A DNA stretch of 64,000 bases from Ichthyophis bannanicus (Eukaryota; Chordata; Amphibia; Gymnophiona; Ichthyophiidae), in contig CM066035.1 of the NCBI GenBank assembly GCA_033557465.1, forward strand, positions 924,258,522-924,322,521, read 5' to 3'. The notes beneath the pieces are model-generated. The model did not search any database and was not told the origin of the DNA. It worked only from the letters and a program-made list of their open reading frames with translations. A program made the translations under genes and the position numbers. This document shows, piece by piece, positions 11,032 to 21,305 of the stretch; position 1 is the first letter of the stretch; the number at the start of each line of letters is the position of its first letter.

Positions 11032-12180
11032 TTGGTGCTGGATTGGCCAAGGAGAGCATGGTTTGGAGACCTGATTCAGCTCCTGCAGGCACCTCCTTCG
11101 GTTGCCTCCATCTCTGGGGCCTAATGCGACAGGGACCAATTGTTTTTGGAGGACCTGGTTCTCTTCTTGCTTATGAGTTGGCTCTTGAAAGGAGATGGCT
11201 AGTGTGTAAGGGCTGTTTCCTGGCAGTGGTCTCCACTCTGCTTGGAGCCCAGAGGTGGTCTACCAAGCTAGCATACATGTGGGTCTGGTGCAATAGTGTT
11301 TGGCAGTTGGCATCTAAGGTGCTATCTTTTTTGCAGGAAGGTCTGGAGAAGAGCCTTTCCCTTGGCTCCCTGAAAGCTCAGGTGGTAGCTTTGTCCTGTT
11401 TGAGGTCCACTGGCTGGTTAGTCTCTAGCCTTTCACCTGAATGTCTTGTGCTTTCTTCAGAGGGTACTGCATCTGCATTCTGTGGCCTGTGGTACCTTTC
11501 TGGGATCTCTGGTGCTCAGGGCCCTGATGGTGGCACTTTTATCCATTGAAACATCCTACTTTGAAGGATTTGATGCTCAAGACAGTGGTCTTGGTTTGTT
11601 TCACGGGCAGCTTTCTGAGCTACAGGCTGTCTAGTGGGGATCCTTATCTGTCTTTTGAAAAAAAACACAGGCAGTTTTCATTCACCCTGTGCCTACCTTA
11701 TTTCCTAAGTTGACTTCTCCCTTTCATGTGAACCAGGTGGTCTGCCTGCCCTCCTTCACTAAGGAGCAGTGTCGGGGGAAAGAAAGGTCTTTGCCTTTGT
11801 GGTTGTCTGGAGTTTGCTTCTCTGGTACTTTGGAGATTACAAATCTTTCGTAAAGTTGACCATTCTTTCGTGCTGTTTGCAGGTCCGTGCAAGGGTGATG
11901 CGGCAGCTAAGTTGACTTTAGGGAGCTGGATTAAGGAGGCCATTGCCTTGGTGTATCTGTTGTGGATCTGGCTGGTCCCAGATGGTTTGTGTGCCTATTC
12001 TACCCAACCACAAGCATCCTCATATGGGCAGAGTTCAGTAGCCCCTCTAGACATTTGTTGGGAGCAATATGAGCATTTTCACTTTTTTTTTTTTTGTCTA
12101 GCATTGCAGCGTGGATGTTCACATGTAGGTGGACAGTCCTTGGCTCAAGAGTTGTGAGCTGCTGTCTTCTCACCCAGTGG
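11032..12180 (+). pseudogene. End of methyltransferase segment and YR of AX
   Basis: The frame picks up at LDWPRRAWFGDL, the exact continuation of the pol broken at 5310. Then come SLLAYELALERRWLVCKGC and TKLAYMWVWC (11155-11290), the recombinase N-terminus, and a PFHVNQVV block (11719-11745). LFAGPCKGDAAA lies near 11875, and remnants of the HSTRA and DICRAATW blocks at 12000-12070. A T tract at about 12080-12095 splits the C-terminus; a weak HYRLDVQ remnant follows to about 12180. Many stops are present and no activity is expected. Confidence 0.75.
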
Positions 12181-12355
12181 AGCTGTAGCTTTGGTATCTT
12201 GCTGCTTTCAGATCGTGACTCACCTGGTTGTTTCCTTACCATTCCCCCTAGATGTATCCTTTTTGTCTACAGCTACTGTGTTGTCTGTCTTGACTAGATT
12301 GTAAGTTCTGAGCAGAGACCATTTGTGTCTGTGCAGCGCTATACAAATGCTCAGT
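12181..12355. repeat. SINE or LINE-like tail plus anonymous DNA
   Basis: From about 12288 the sequence GATTGTAAGTTCTGAGCAG followed by GCGCTATACAAATGCTCAG resembles the 3' tail shared by many old vertebrate short interspersed repeats. The family is not identified. Nothing is recognised at 12181-12287. Confidence 0.45.
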
Positions 12356-12836
12356 GTTATGTCCCACTTGTCTGGACTAGCAGGATAATACAGATGATAT
12401 TTTACTTAGCTGATAATGTCCTTTCCTTGAGTCTTACTAGACCAGTCCTGGACTTGCCCCTGAAACTGTATTTGCTCTGTTCTTCTGCTGTAGTATCCTT
12501 GATTCTGCTCTAATATTTATACTTGGCTCTGCAGATTCCATCATCCACTGATGTATGTTTATGCTTTCCTGTACATAGTTATCTGTTGATCCCTCATTGC
12601 CTACAGTTGAGGTTGCAAGGGCCTTGTCGTCTTCTCTCATAAGCTTTGGGGCAAATACTGAAGACCTCTGGTGGCTAAGGCGAATAAAGGCATAGGAGTG
12701 ATGGCATTGAATCTTGGGCTTTTCATTGGTTCTTTGTCTCCACCAATCTGCTGTTAGGGGAACACAACCCACTTGTCTGGATTGGTCTAGCAGGACTCAA
12801 GGAAAGGACACTAACTGGTAAGTAAAATATTAGCTT
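12356..12836 (+). mobile_element. Type C DIRS tail (ICR and right ITR only)
   Basis: 12363-12460 holds a compound palindrome (CTTGTCTGGACTAGCAG ... TACTAGACCAGTCCTGG) like the C1 ICR. 12715-12836 holds TTGTCTCCACC...CTTGTCTGGATTGGTCTAG and then AACTGGTAAGTAAAAT, like the C1 right ITR. No gag, pol or YR remains, so this is a 3' terminal fragment. Confidence 0.7.
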
Positions 12837-13224
12837 TTGTACCCCTCAAACGCCAGTCTCTCAATCCTGACCTGTGGATCACAAGGATTACATGGAATAT
12901 TCCCTTGGGGCTTATAGTCCCATGTTTTGCAAACAGCATGCTAATGTACTGCTTTTGCAAAGTATACAGAGATTTGTGTAGTTCTGTGCTTTTAAAATTA
13001 GTGCATTCTGACTACGTTTAGCATGCATAAAGTTGATTTGTGTTAACTTTGTCAGTTTCATGTCAAAATATTAAAATGAAATTTGTCATGCATGTTGGAT
13101 GCTGCACAGCACTGCTTTAAGGCCAGAAAGGCTGATACGTAGTCTTAAGTGTTTGTGTATAATGTATGTATATAAATGAGACATTTTAGTTCACTGGTAT
13201 AAAGTCAATATAAGTCAAGTAACA
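12837..13224. other. Anonymous AT-rich DNA
   Basis: I see no gene, no known repeat and no convincing reading frame. It could be host intron separating two mobile elements. Confidence 0.4.
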
Positions 13225-13330
13225 CTTGGTCTCTGGCAGGATAAGGAAAGTTCTGTGTCCCATTTTGAGACAATCTAGGCAAGCAGGCTGTGCTTCCCTG
13301 ACAGATGGAGACAACTTAATCACTGGTATA
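13225..13330 (+). repeat. Possible left ITR of C0
   Basis: CAATCTAGGCAAGCAGGCTG and CCCTGACAGATGGAGACAAC resemble the C1 left end (CCAGTCCAGACAAGCGGGTT, CCCTGCCAGCAGATGGGGAG). It is too diverged for firm assignment. Confidence 0.45.
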
Positions 13331-13734
13331 AGGAAAGGGTGCAGCTAGAACTGGTTAGTGTCTAGTACATGGTGGATGCTGGGATGGTGCAGCAGGACTT
13401 TTCTGATTCCTGGGTTCAGTCTTAAAGCTATATACCACTTCTTGGTAGAGCAAAGTGCCAGTCTGAGCATTGGCCTGGACCTTGCTTCTCCATGGACTGC
13501 ATCTCCTCACATGGCACAGCTCCAGCTGTCCGGTGGGGTGGTTTTGTCTACCAGGATGGTTAGTGTCCTAGTAGAGGCTATCCCCTGAATGTGAAGTCCA
13601 TACTAGTGGAGAACATTAGAGAGGGTGGCATTCTTTTCTTGCCCCTTCTGACCACCCTTTTCCCTTGGCTGGAGTGGGAGTCCTTTTTGGTTGGCTGCAG
13701 AATCTAGTGCAAGGTAACTGTTTTTGGGCTGCTT
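13331..13734. other. Unassigned, possibly C0 leader
   Basis: No homology is recognised. An open frame at 13358-13588 has no recognisable motif and I do not call it a gene. Confidence 0.35.
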
Positions 13735-14324
13735 GTCAACAGCGATCATAACATGATCGCATTTGATTTAATAAATGGAGGGAGGATAACAAGGAAACTA
13801 ACTGCGCTAGCATTTAACATTCAAAAAGACAAAAAATGGATAAACTTAAGTGCTGTACTATCTTGGATGCCCAGACCAGATTATTCCATGCTTAAAGGTG
13901 GAAGGAAGGCCAAATGTCAGCCATCATGGCTAAAAGTGAGGTCGGAGGCTATTTATAGCTAAGAATCTTTCAGAAAATGGAAAGAGCCAAATGACAAACA
14001 GGAAACACAAATACTGGCAAGTTTGATGCAAGGCTGTAGTAAAGCAGGCAAAAGAATTTGAAAAGCTTGAAAAGTGCCTACTATGGGATCTTGATATTTG
14101 CAGTTTGTAATTTCTCTTATGTAAATGCTTCCCCTATATCCCCACTACCTTTCCTTACCCTATAATTGTATACCTTAAGATATGTAAATCACGTTGATTA
14201 AAGGAAACGGTGGTATATAAAACTGGTTAAATAAAAATATTTGTAGCAAAACTCCTGTGAGGGAGTCAGACAGCTAGATGAAGGGGTAAAAGGCACAAAG
14301 TGGACAAAACCATAGAGACCTGAA

Positions 14325-14359
<35 letters not shown>

Positions 14360-14425
14360 TCAGTTACTGAAGAATATGTAGGAAACTTAACCCATGCCAT
14401 AAATAAATTTGTTTCGGAAATTTAA
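13735..14425 (+). mobile_element. CR1/L3-like LINE fragment, interrupted
   Basis: SDHNMIAFDL (13745-13772) is the end of a LINE apurinic-type endonuclease. It is followed by FNIQKDKKW and a nucleotide match to the linker before RT (13960-14080). After a foreign tail at about 14086-14235, the same linker continues with GAGGGAGTCAGACAGCTAG and GCTTCAGTTACTGAAGAATA. It is non-coding through shifts and the 5' and 3' ends are missing. Confidence 0.65.
14086..14235 (+). repeat. Short LINE or SINE 3' tail inside the CR1 fragment
   Basis: It ends with GGTGGTATATAAAACTGG and TTAAATAAAAATA, the same layout as the tails at 16388-16532 and 48205-48290. The 5' boundary is approximate. Confidence 0.5.
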
Positions 14426-14456
14426 AAAAAAATCAAATCCCCCCCCCCCCCCCCCC
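14326..14456. repeat. Poly-T and poly-C tracts
   Basis: A run of about 30 T lies at 14327-14356 and a run of about 16 C at 14441-14456. Length calls here are prone to assembly error. Confidence 0.8.
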
Positions 14457-14464
14457 AAGCTTGT

Positions 14465-14623
14465 TTTTGCCTTTTGTACTGCAGTGGGACCTTGGTCTGG
14501 TGCTTCAGCTTTTATGGATTCATCTTTTGAGTAGTTGGGGTGGATCACCTTGAAGACATTTCCTTGATTGTTTTATTTTGGCATATCGCATTTTGTAGCT
14601 GCAGGCAATGTAGGGAATCCTAT
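14465..14623 (+). pseudogene. YR of C0, piece 1 (catalytic domain start)
   Basis: Across frames it reads WDLGLVLQLL, then the equivalents of PPFEPLG and LKTVFLVAI, then LQAM. This matches the WDLNLVLESLMGPPFEPLG ... ISELQAL region of A1. It breaks off at 14623, where C1 begins, and the next part of the gene reappears at 28116. Confidence 0.65.
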
Positions 14624-14635
14624 TTTCCAGATCAT

Positions 14636-14767
14636 ACTGCTAGACCAGTCCAGACAAGCGGGTTATGCACCCCTGCCAGCAGATGGGGAGACAGAGAAAA
14701 AAAAACTCCAGAGCTGTGATTGGACAGGCCCTGGGTGACATAGGAATACCCCTAGGGGTCCTATTCA
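14636..14767 (+). repeat. Left ITR of C1
   Basis: It pairs with 27934-28074. Shared blocks include CTGCTAGACCAGTCCAGAC, CTCCAGAGCTGTGATTGGAC and GGTGACATAGGAATACCCCT. Several mismatches and small indels make it older than A1 or A2. Confidence 0.87.
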
Positions 14768-15260
14768 CTATTTTCTGTCTCCAGCAGATGAGGGTGTTCT
14801 ACAAGCTTGTCTTACAACTTTTCTCTTTTCACTGTGTCCTGAGGCTCCTGGATGCACCCAGAGTACACAAGAGGTGTTACTGTGGGTTTCCCAGCAACTT
14901 GATTCCCTAGATAGACTTTTGGAGCTCCTGAGTCTGGCTTCAGTAGAGCTCCCGATTCTCTAAGAGCAGCGCTAAGTCTTTGCCATGAGGGCTTAGACAT
15001 TAGCAGGAGGATCAGGTATCAATTTCAGTGTGAAACTAAGTAAACTGTTTTATTACTTGCCTCTGCTGTCCCAGGTTTATTTCAACTGCTCTGCTTCAGG
15101 ACCGGCTGTCTCTGACCTGATTCCTTCACTTCCGGTTTCGTCGGGGTCTGTTGAACGGGGTTTTGAGGCTCCTTTAGCTGCTGACAGCACTTCCCTCCAT
15201 GCTGCAACCAAAATTGCTGTGTTTTTTGGCAGTTTTTAGTGAAGGAGAAGCCATTTACTG
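14768..15260. other. C1 leader, left part
   Basis: This is non-coding leader before the A2 insertion. It continues at 21353 after A2, up to the gag start at 21539. No motif beyond a possible donor near 15015 is recognised. Confidence 0.5.
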
Positions 15261-15276
15261 TTCCTGATCGTATCTC

Positions 15277-15392
15277 CAGTCTAGTCCTGGACCTCTGGGT
15301 TGTCATTCTTAATCAGCAGCTTGGAGACTGAGGAACCTCCTTTTGTGATGTCACCAGTATATCCTCCCGGTAGCCAATTCCACCTGCCAGTT
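15277..15392 (+). repeat. Left ITR of A2
   Basis: It is the reverse complement of 21189-21305. The outer part CAGTCTAGTCCTGGACCTCT is also complementary to the ICR. Confidence 0.93.
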
Positions 15393-15413
15393 ACCTCAGT
15401 CTCCAAGCAGCTG
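15314..15413 (+). repeat. Left-end hairpin of A2
   Basis: CAGCAGCTTGGAGACTGAGG at 15314-15333 and CCTCAGTCTCCAAGCAGCTG at 15394-15413 are complementary with one mismatch, around a 60-nt loop. The inner arm lies just outside the ITR. A1 and A3 show equivalent arms. Confidence 0.7.
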
Positions 15414-15845
15414 AAGAGACAGTGAGCCTGGGAGGTCCGGGCTCACAGGAGGAACAATTAAGACAGATTTAGTGTTGGAGAGATTTGGTTGTTAAAAAAA
15501 CAAACAAAAAAAAAACAAAAAACAAAAGGAAGCAAAGTTTAGGAAATAAGCTGGTTTAGATAGCAGATAATTTAAGAAGCTATACCTTTAAGCAGGGCTC
15601 AAGGCTCTCCCCCCGCCTGTGGAGTCCTACCTGCTCACGGTGGTTGGAGTTTTCTCACTTATCAGAGCAGAAGTGCACGGCAGTGCAGGTAGCTGTTCGC
15701 CCCTTGCTAGCTGGGCTGCTACATCCGACTCCAGCCGACGTGACAGAGGTGTGCTGTCTGTCAACGTGCCATGGCTGAGAACTGTTAACCCCCCCCCCTG
15801 TGGGGATGCTGGCAGGAGATGGTGTAGACTCTCGGAGCATCAGCA

Positions 15846-15900
15846 AGTGGTTTTATTTATTTTATTACAGGATCTTATATACCGCTCTATTCAGTATCAT
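15846..15900 (-). repeat. Antisense SINE or LINE tail in the A2 leader
   Basis: TTTTATTTATTTTATTACAG with TATATACCGC is the reverse complement of the tail of the + strand copy at about 16480-16530. Only about 55 bp remain. Confidence 0.65.
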
Positions 15901-15949
15901 TTTGATTATGATTGCGGGGCTGTGCGGGGGCAGGAAGTTTCGTCAGGAG

Positions 15950-16156
15950 GTAAGTGGTTCAGTACTTTCCTCTGCTCGGCCTATTTTGGGCACGAAGGTC
16001 TCAGTGGGCCTAACTGTGTATTGCCGACGCAGGCGCTTTCACGGCAGTCCCGGCCTAGCTCTTAGGAATCTGAGTCACTCGTTTGGTTGCTTCCTTGTTT
16101 CTTTTTAGGGGATTTCGGCTTGCTTGCAGTCGGATTCTCTTTTCTTGTTTTTTCAG
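15950..16156 (+). other. Putative leader intron of A2
   Basis: The donor is CAGGAG then GTAAGT at 15950. The acceptor is TTTCTTGTTTTTTCAG ending at 16156. It gives 207 nt, close to the A1 candidate in size and position. Inferred from consensus only. Confidence 0.45.
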
Positions 16157-16229
16157 TGCCAGGGTGTCATCGCGGTGGTTTTGAACCCTGGGGTCCGGTT
16201 TTGGCGGGAAACAGTTACTTTTGATTGAA

Positions 16230-17846
16230 ATGCCTGCTAGGCCCCCAGTGCTTCGTGTGGAGCTAAGAGGGTCGGCAGCTGAATCGGGGGTCTGTAGGAG
16301 CTGTTCTAAGGAAGCTGCTACTATGGACTGTGTTCCTCGAGCCGCAGAGGAGTGCCTGGAGGCAGAAGTGTGGCCTTCCACAGAACAATGTATATAGTTT
16401 ACCCTGTTATCCAAGTTTGTATCCCTGTTCGATGTAAAACCTGACAACTTGTCGTTATGGTAGTTATGATGTAAACCGCGCTGATACCGAATAGCGCGGT
16501 ATATAAAACTGTAATAAAATAAATAAACAAGCAGGCACTTCGGCCCTGGGGGAACCGGTGCCAGGTCCCTCCTCCGCATCAGATTTCTCCCCTCCCCTGG
16601 TGCCATGGCAAAAGGGTCTTGAGTCCATTTTTTTCTCAGAATTTTGTTGTGCTTCTACAGCAGGCTATGGGGGGCTTATCCCGTAGACTATCTCAGGATG
16701 AGCACACGGTTCTCGGGGGTAAGATGTCTGCGATATCTCAGGTGGCAGAAAATTTCCAGCTTGAGGCTAAGAGGCCGCGTTTTTAGAGGAGGATCTTAAG
16801 ATCTCTTCTGTTGCTTCAGAGGCACAGCTGTCTGAGAGGCCGTAGCATCGATATGGATGAGGAGTTAGAGGAAGGCAAGCTTGCGGAAAAGGAGGACCAA
16901 GCCAGGGTAGTTCGATTCTTTCGTAGGGAGGAGTTGCCCGCTCTCATTGGGGAGACGCTGAAAGCTTTGAACATGCCTGTCCCAGGATCGGATGAGACCT
17001 TGGAAGACCCATTATTGCAGGTGTTTCGGAAGAATCAGAGGGTGTTCCCGGTGCATAGGGTTTTTCAGGAATTGATTCAGGAAGAGTGGAATGTGCCAGA
17101 GGCACCCCTTAGAGGTTCTAGAGTTATGAGCCGCCTCTATCCGCTCGTGGAGCAGGATAGAGAGGTGTTTAAAGCTCCCAAAGTTGATGCTGCGGTAGCG
17201 GCAGTTACCAAGAAGACCACAATCCCAGTAGAAGGTAGCATGGCCCTCAAGGATCCCCAGGACAGAAATCTGGATGTCTTGCTAAGACAGATTTTTGATG
17301 TGAATGCTGTCACTTCAGGTGGCTATCTGTGGTGCCTGGGTGGCCAGGGCCTGCCTTCGCTGGGCGCAAAAAGTACCAGGAGGGCAGGAGAGTGACAGTG
17401 CCGGAGAGGCATCTCGGCTGGAGTCTGGGGCGGCCTACCTGGCAGATATTCATTATGATCTGATGCGAGCGCTGTCAAAGAGCATGGCTTCTGTGGTTGC
17501 AGCGAGGCGGTACTTGTGGCTTCGCAATTGGGCAGCCGATAGCTCGTCTAAGTCAAGGTTGGGCAAGCTCCCCTTTAAAGGAAGGCTTTTGTTTGGCGAG
17601 GATTTAGAGAAACTGGTCAAAGACCTAGGGGAATCGAAAGGTGGTAGATTGCCGGAGGACAAGCCCAAGCTTGGCAGGGCGGCTCCCGTGGGCAGAGGGC
17701 AGCAGAGGGAGTTTCGTTGCTTTCGTTCGCAAAGATTTAGTCCCACCCAGAGGCAGGTTTTTCAGCAGGACTTGGACATTTCGAGGGTTTTGAGGTGCAG
17801 GAAGAGGTTTCGGGGCCTCCTCCGCCACCTCCCTTGCCAATACTAG
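16230..17846 (+). pseudogene. gag-like gene of A2
   Basis: The gene starts at MPARPPVLRVELRG (16230). The first CxxC of the zinc motif is lost (VLRV for CLVC), while VCRSC is kept. After a SINE insertion at 16388-16532 the body continues with DEELEEGKLAEKED (16855-16895), RREELPALIGETLKALNMP, and VDAAVAAVTKKTTIPVEG (17183-17235). A frameshift near 17310 leads into GAAYLADIHYDLMRALSKS and YLWLRNWAAD (17430-17540). GKLPFKGRLLFGEDLEKLV follows, then a basic tail. Coding potential is good between lesions. Confidence 0.85.
16388..16532 (+). mobile_element. SINE or LINE 3' tail inserted in A2 gag
   Basis: GTAAACCGCGCTGATACCG, CGCGGTATATAAAAC and an AATAAAATAAATAAA end interrupt gag. The family is not identified. 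A truncated opposite-strand copy lies at 15846-15900. No clear target duplication is seen. Confidence 0.7.
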
Positions 17847-17849
17847 GAA

Positions 17850-19690
17850 AGCCCTATGAAGTGCTGGGGGCCCAGGCGTCTCTAGTTCCCATAGGAGGGC
17901 GCTTGCAGAAGTTTTTCGACGCCTGGGTCCGGGTAACCTCAGATCAGTGGGTCCTGGAGGTCATTTGAGAAGGGTATGTGTTGGAGCTGCGGGCTCCGGT
18001 GCAGGAGTCCTTCGTGCAGTCCCCCTGCAAGTCCCCAATGAAGTGTGTGGCGGTGTGGGGGACCATACAAAGGCTCCTGGACCTCGAGGCGATAGTGCCG
18101 GTGCCAGCAGACCAACTCTGCTGCGGTCGGTTCTCCATTTATTTTGTGGTTCCCAAAAAGGACGGAGGGGTTTGGCCGATTTTAGATCTCAAGGGGGTGA
18201 ATCGTTGTCTTCGGATTTCACATTTCCACATGGAAGACCCTCTGCTCGGTCATAGTGGCGGTTCAGGTGGGGGAGTTTCTTACCTCCCTAGACTTATCGG
18301 AGGCCTATCTACACATTCCCATTCGGCCAGACCATCAAAAGTACCTCCAGTTTGTGGTTCCTTTCGGCCAGTTTCAGTTCCGGGCGTTACTGTTTGGGCT
18401 AGCAACGGCCCCTCGCACATTCACCAAGATCATGGTTGTGGTCTTAGAGGCGCTGCGGAAGGAAGGAGTTCTAGTGCACCCCTACCTAGACGATTGACTG
18501 ATTCGGGCGAAGTCGAGAGAGGAGAGCGTGCAGGCGACAGCGAGAGTGGTCGCCTTTTTGGAGAGCCTAGTTTGGATAGTCAATATGTCCAAGAGCCACT
18601 TGAATCCTTCTCAATGCCTGGAGTACCTGGGGGCCAGGTTCGACACCAAGAAGGGTCGAGTATTTCTCCCTCGCCTTCGGGCGCAGAGATTGCACACCCT
18701 GGTCCGCTGCTTCTTGCGTATGACGGCCCTCACAGCATGGCAATACCTTCAGTTGTTGGGTACCATGGCATCGATAGAGTTGGTGCCCTGGGCGAGTGCG
18801 CACATGCGGCCATTGCAGAGGGTGTTGCTCCGGCAGTGGTCGCATCAGTGGGACCCGTTGTCTCGGAGGATCCCTTATACACTGGAAACGCGAGAGGCCC
18901 TGCGTTGGTGGCTGCTCCCTGAGTCCTTGCGGAAGGGGTCGCCGCTAGAAGCTCCAGATTGGGTTCCGGTGATGATGGACGCGAGCCTCTGGGGTTGGGG
19001 AGGCCACTTTCAAGGCCAGTTTGCCCAGGGACAGGAGTTCGACAGAGAGCTCCTGGTCAATCAACAGGTTGGAACTGCGGGTGGTGTCCTTGGCCCTGCG
19101 GAATTTTCAGGTCTCTTGCCGGACGAGCGGTTCGGCTATTCTCCAACAATGCGGCGGTGGCTTACGTCAACCAGCAAGGAGGAACCAACAGCGTAGCCCT
19201 GGAGGCCGAGGCCGACGACTTGTGTGGTTGGGCCGAGGAGAATCTCCTCACTGTCGGCAGCGCATGTCACAGGAGTGGACAACGTGGAGGCGAATTTCCT
19301 CAGTCAGGTGAAGGTCAATCCCAGAGAGTGGGTCCTAAACCCGGAGATCTTTCACATGATTGTACGTCGCTGGGGCACTCCGGTTTTGGACCTCATGGCG
19401 ACGTTCCAGTCGGCAAAAGTCAGTTGGTTTTACAGCCGGAGAAGGGAAAGAATGTTAGTTTCTGGATGCTCTCATTCAACATTGGCTGGAAGGTCTGCTA
19501 CTGTACATCTTTCCGCCGTGGGCCCTGATAGGCAGGGTGGTGCAGCGGATAGAAAGGTACAGAGGACAGGTCATTCTGATAGCGCCGGACTGGCCGCGGC
19601 GGCCTTGGTACACAGACTTGATGAGGCTCCTCGTGGCAACGCCCTGGCGTCTTCCGGCCAGGGCAGACCTGTTGTCTCAAGGGCCCCTAT
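17850..19690 (+). pseudogene. pol of A2: RT, RNase H, methyltransferase segment
   Basis: RT (about 17890-18660) shows FSIYFVVPKKDGGVWPILDL (18130-18190), FLTSLDLSEAYLHIPI (18270-18315), LFGLATAPRTFTK and the box PYLDD at 18481-18495. That box is followed at once by TGA in place of the Trp codon. RNase H shows PVMMDASLWGWGGH (18965-19005), RLELRVVSLAL (19065-19100) and a shifted SNNA block. The methyltransferase segment runs PVLDLMATFQSAK (19380-19420), GRVVQRIERYRGQVILIAPD and WPRRPWYTDL (19520-19620). Lesions include TGA near 17967 and a small deletion near 19470. Confidence 0.86.
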
Positions 19691-20771
19691 CAATGCCGCA
19701 TGTGGATCGCTTCTCGTTTGGCTATTGAAAGGACTAGGCTAGCGGCTAGAGGCTATTCCTCGTCGGTAATCTCGACCTTGTTGAGGGCTCAAAGGAGATT
19801 GATGTCTTTGGCGTATGTTCGGGTCTGGAGAGTGTTCGAAGGCTGATGTAGTGGCAGGGCGGTTGAGGCCTTGAGGGCGACCGTCTCAGATTTTGGAATT
19901 TCTGCAGGATGGGTTCGTCAAAGGTTTGGTGGCCACGTCGCTCAGGGTGCAAGTTGCAGCTCTGGCATGTTACAGGGGTAAATTGGGGGGGCCGGTCGCT
20001 TGGGGAGCACTTGGATATCAAATGCTTCCTGAGGGCGGTGGCGCTGTTGCAGCCCCCGGTTAGGCAGACCATTCCTAAGTGGCACCGGCCGTTCGTACTG
20101 GATGCTTTGGAGCGGAGACCTTTTGAACCGTTCTCAGGCGTCGAAGGATCTCACATTTAAAAGTCATATTCTTGGTGGCGATCTGTTCTGCACGGCGAGT
20201 GTCGGAGTTATAGGCCTTATCCTGTAAGGAGCCCTATCTGTCGTTCTTTGAGTCCAGGGTGGTCCTTCGACCAGTGCCAGCATTTTTGCCCAAGGTCGCG
20301 TCGGTGTTTCTTCTGAATCAGGAGATTTCGTTACCGGTGTTCAGAAAAGGTCCGGGAGGCTCGGACCCGCATAGGTTGCACACCCTGGATGTTTGGCAGG
20401 CATTGAAGTACCTGCGCCGGATGGCAGTGTTTCGCAGGTCTGACAGGCTTTTTGTTCTCTTTGCAGGGGCAAGGAAAGGGGAATCGGCATCTAAGGCTTC
20501 TATTGCCCGTTGGATCAAAGAGGCTATAGCGTCGGCATACGTGTTAAAGGGGAAACCGGTACCCGAGGGGCTTCGGGCTCACTCTACTAGGGCGCAGGTG
20601 GCATCCTGGGCTGAAACTAGGTTGGTGCCACCGCTAGAAATCTGCAAAGCGGCGACCTGGTCGACCTTGCATTCTTTTGTCAAGCATTACAGGCTGGACG
20701 TCCAGGCACAACAGGATGCTTGTTTTGGGGCGGCTGTTCTTCAGGCTAGTAAGGACATACCCCCCCGTTGA
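19691..20771 (+). pseudogene. Tyrosine recombinase of A2
   Basis: The N-terminal half is frameshifted. The C-terminal half is a clean frame from 20259: PAFLPKVASVFLLNQEISLP, LFVLFAGARKGESASKA (20448-20500), the HxxR box HSTRAQVASWAE (20580-20616), and EICKAATWSTLHSFVKHYRL (20635-20695), which holds the likely nucleophilic Tyr. It ends ASKDIPPR at 20771. The first catalytic Arg lies in the damaged stretch near 20200 (ARRVSEL in a shifted frame). Confidence 0.86.
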
Positions 20772-20774
20772 TTA

Positions 20775-20895
20775 CTGCTCTGGTACATACCCAGAGGTCC
20801 GGGACTAGACTGGAGATACGATCAGGAAGGTTAAATTAGACTTACCTGCTAATTGTTGTTCCTGGAGTAGATAGTCTAGTCCCGGTGCCCTTCCC
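20775..20895 (+). repeat. ICR of A2
   Basis: GACTAGACTGGAGATACGAT complements the left outer end at 15265-15284. AAGGTTAAATTAGACTTACC and the following block complement 21285-21352. Confidence 0.9.
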
Positions 20896-21188
20896 GGTGT
20901 AGTTCGATGCAGGTTACAGCCTGAAGTTTACCTGCGACAGCTCTGGGACCCTTACAGGTAAGCAGCGTTGTTTGGGGGGGGGGTCTACCAGTCCCAGGTG
21001 GGCAGGTCGGTGTCTTTTCAGGAGGTCCTCCAAACAGGTGAGGGGAGGGCCTCAGCGGGGTTTAAAGGTTCAGCATAGTGTTCTTGGCGGGGGTGGAGTT
21101 TCCCGTCAGTTTTCAGTAGTTGAGTGCAGGATTCAGTTCGTTTTTCATGCTTGCTTGTTGCTCCGGTGAGTCTGCTTTGTCAATAGGG

Positions 21189-21305
21189 AACTGGCAGGTG
21201 GAATTGGCTACCGGGAGGATAATACTGGTGACATCACAAAAGGAGGTTCCTCGGTCTCCAAGCTGCTGATTAAGATTGACAACCCAGAGGTCCGGGACTA
21301 GACTG
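21189..21305 (+). repeat. Right ITR of A2
   Basis: It pairs with 15277-15392. It is preceded by the motif GAGTCTGCTTTGTCAATAG at 21168-21186. The outer extension to 21352 carries AACAACAATTAGCAGGTAAG. Confidence 0.92.

Larger units (their letters stand above)
856..12180 (+). mobile_element. Old DIRS retrotransposon AX, split by A1
   Basis: This is a strongly decayed type A element. Left-end remnant, gag and most of pol lie at 856-5310. The rest of the methyltransferase segment and the recombinase lie at 11032-12180. The 5.7-kb copy A1 sits between them. A type F fragment lies at 2840-3318. No ICR or right ITR of its own is visible, so the 3' end is truncated next to a type C tail. Confidence 0.8.

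Noticed and set aside
12288..12356. Possible tRNA gene or tRNA-derived head
   Set aside because: No A and B boxes or cloverleaf can be drawn. It looks like the 3' tail of a repeat.
13753..13962. Open frame as a possible host exon
   Set aside because: SDHNMIAFDL and the following linker are CR1/L3 LINE sequence.
16055..16606. 183-codon minus-strand frame
   Set aside because: It covers the A2 leader, gag start and a SINE tail. There is no homology or codon pattern to support it.
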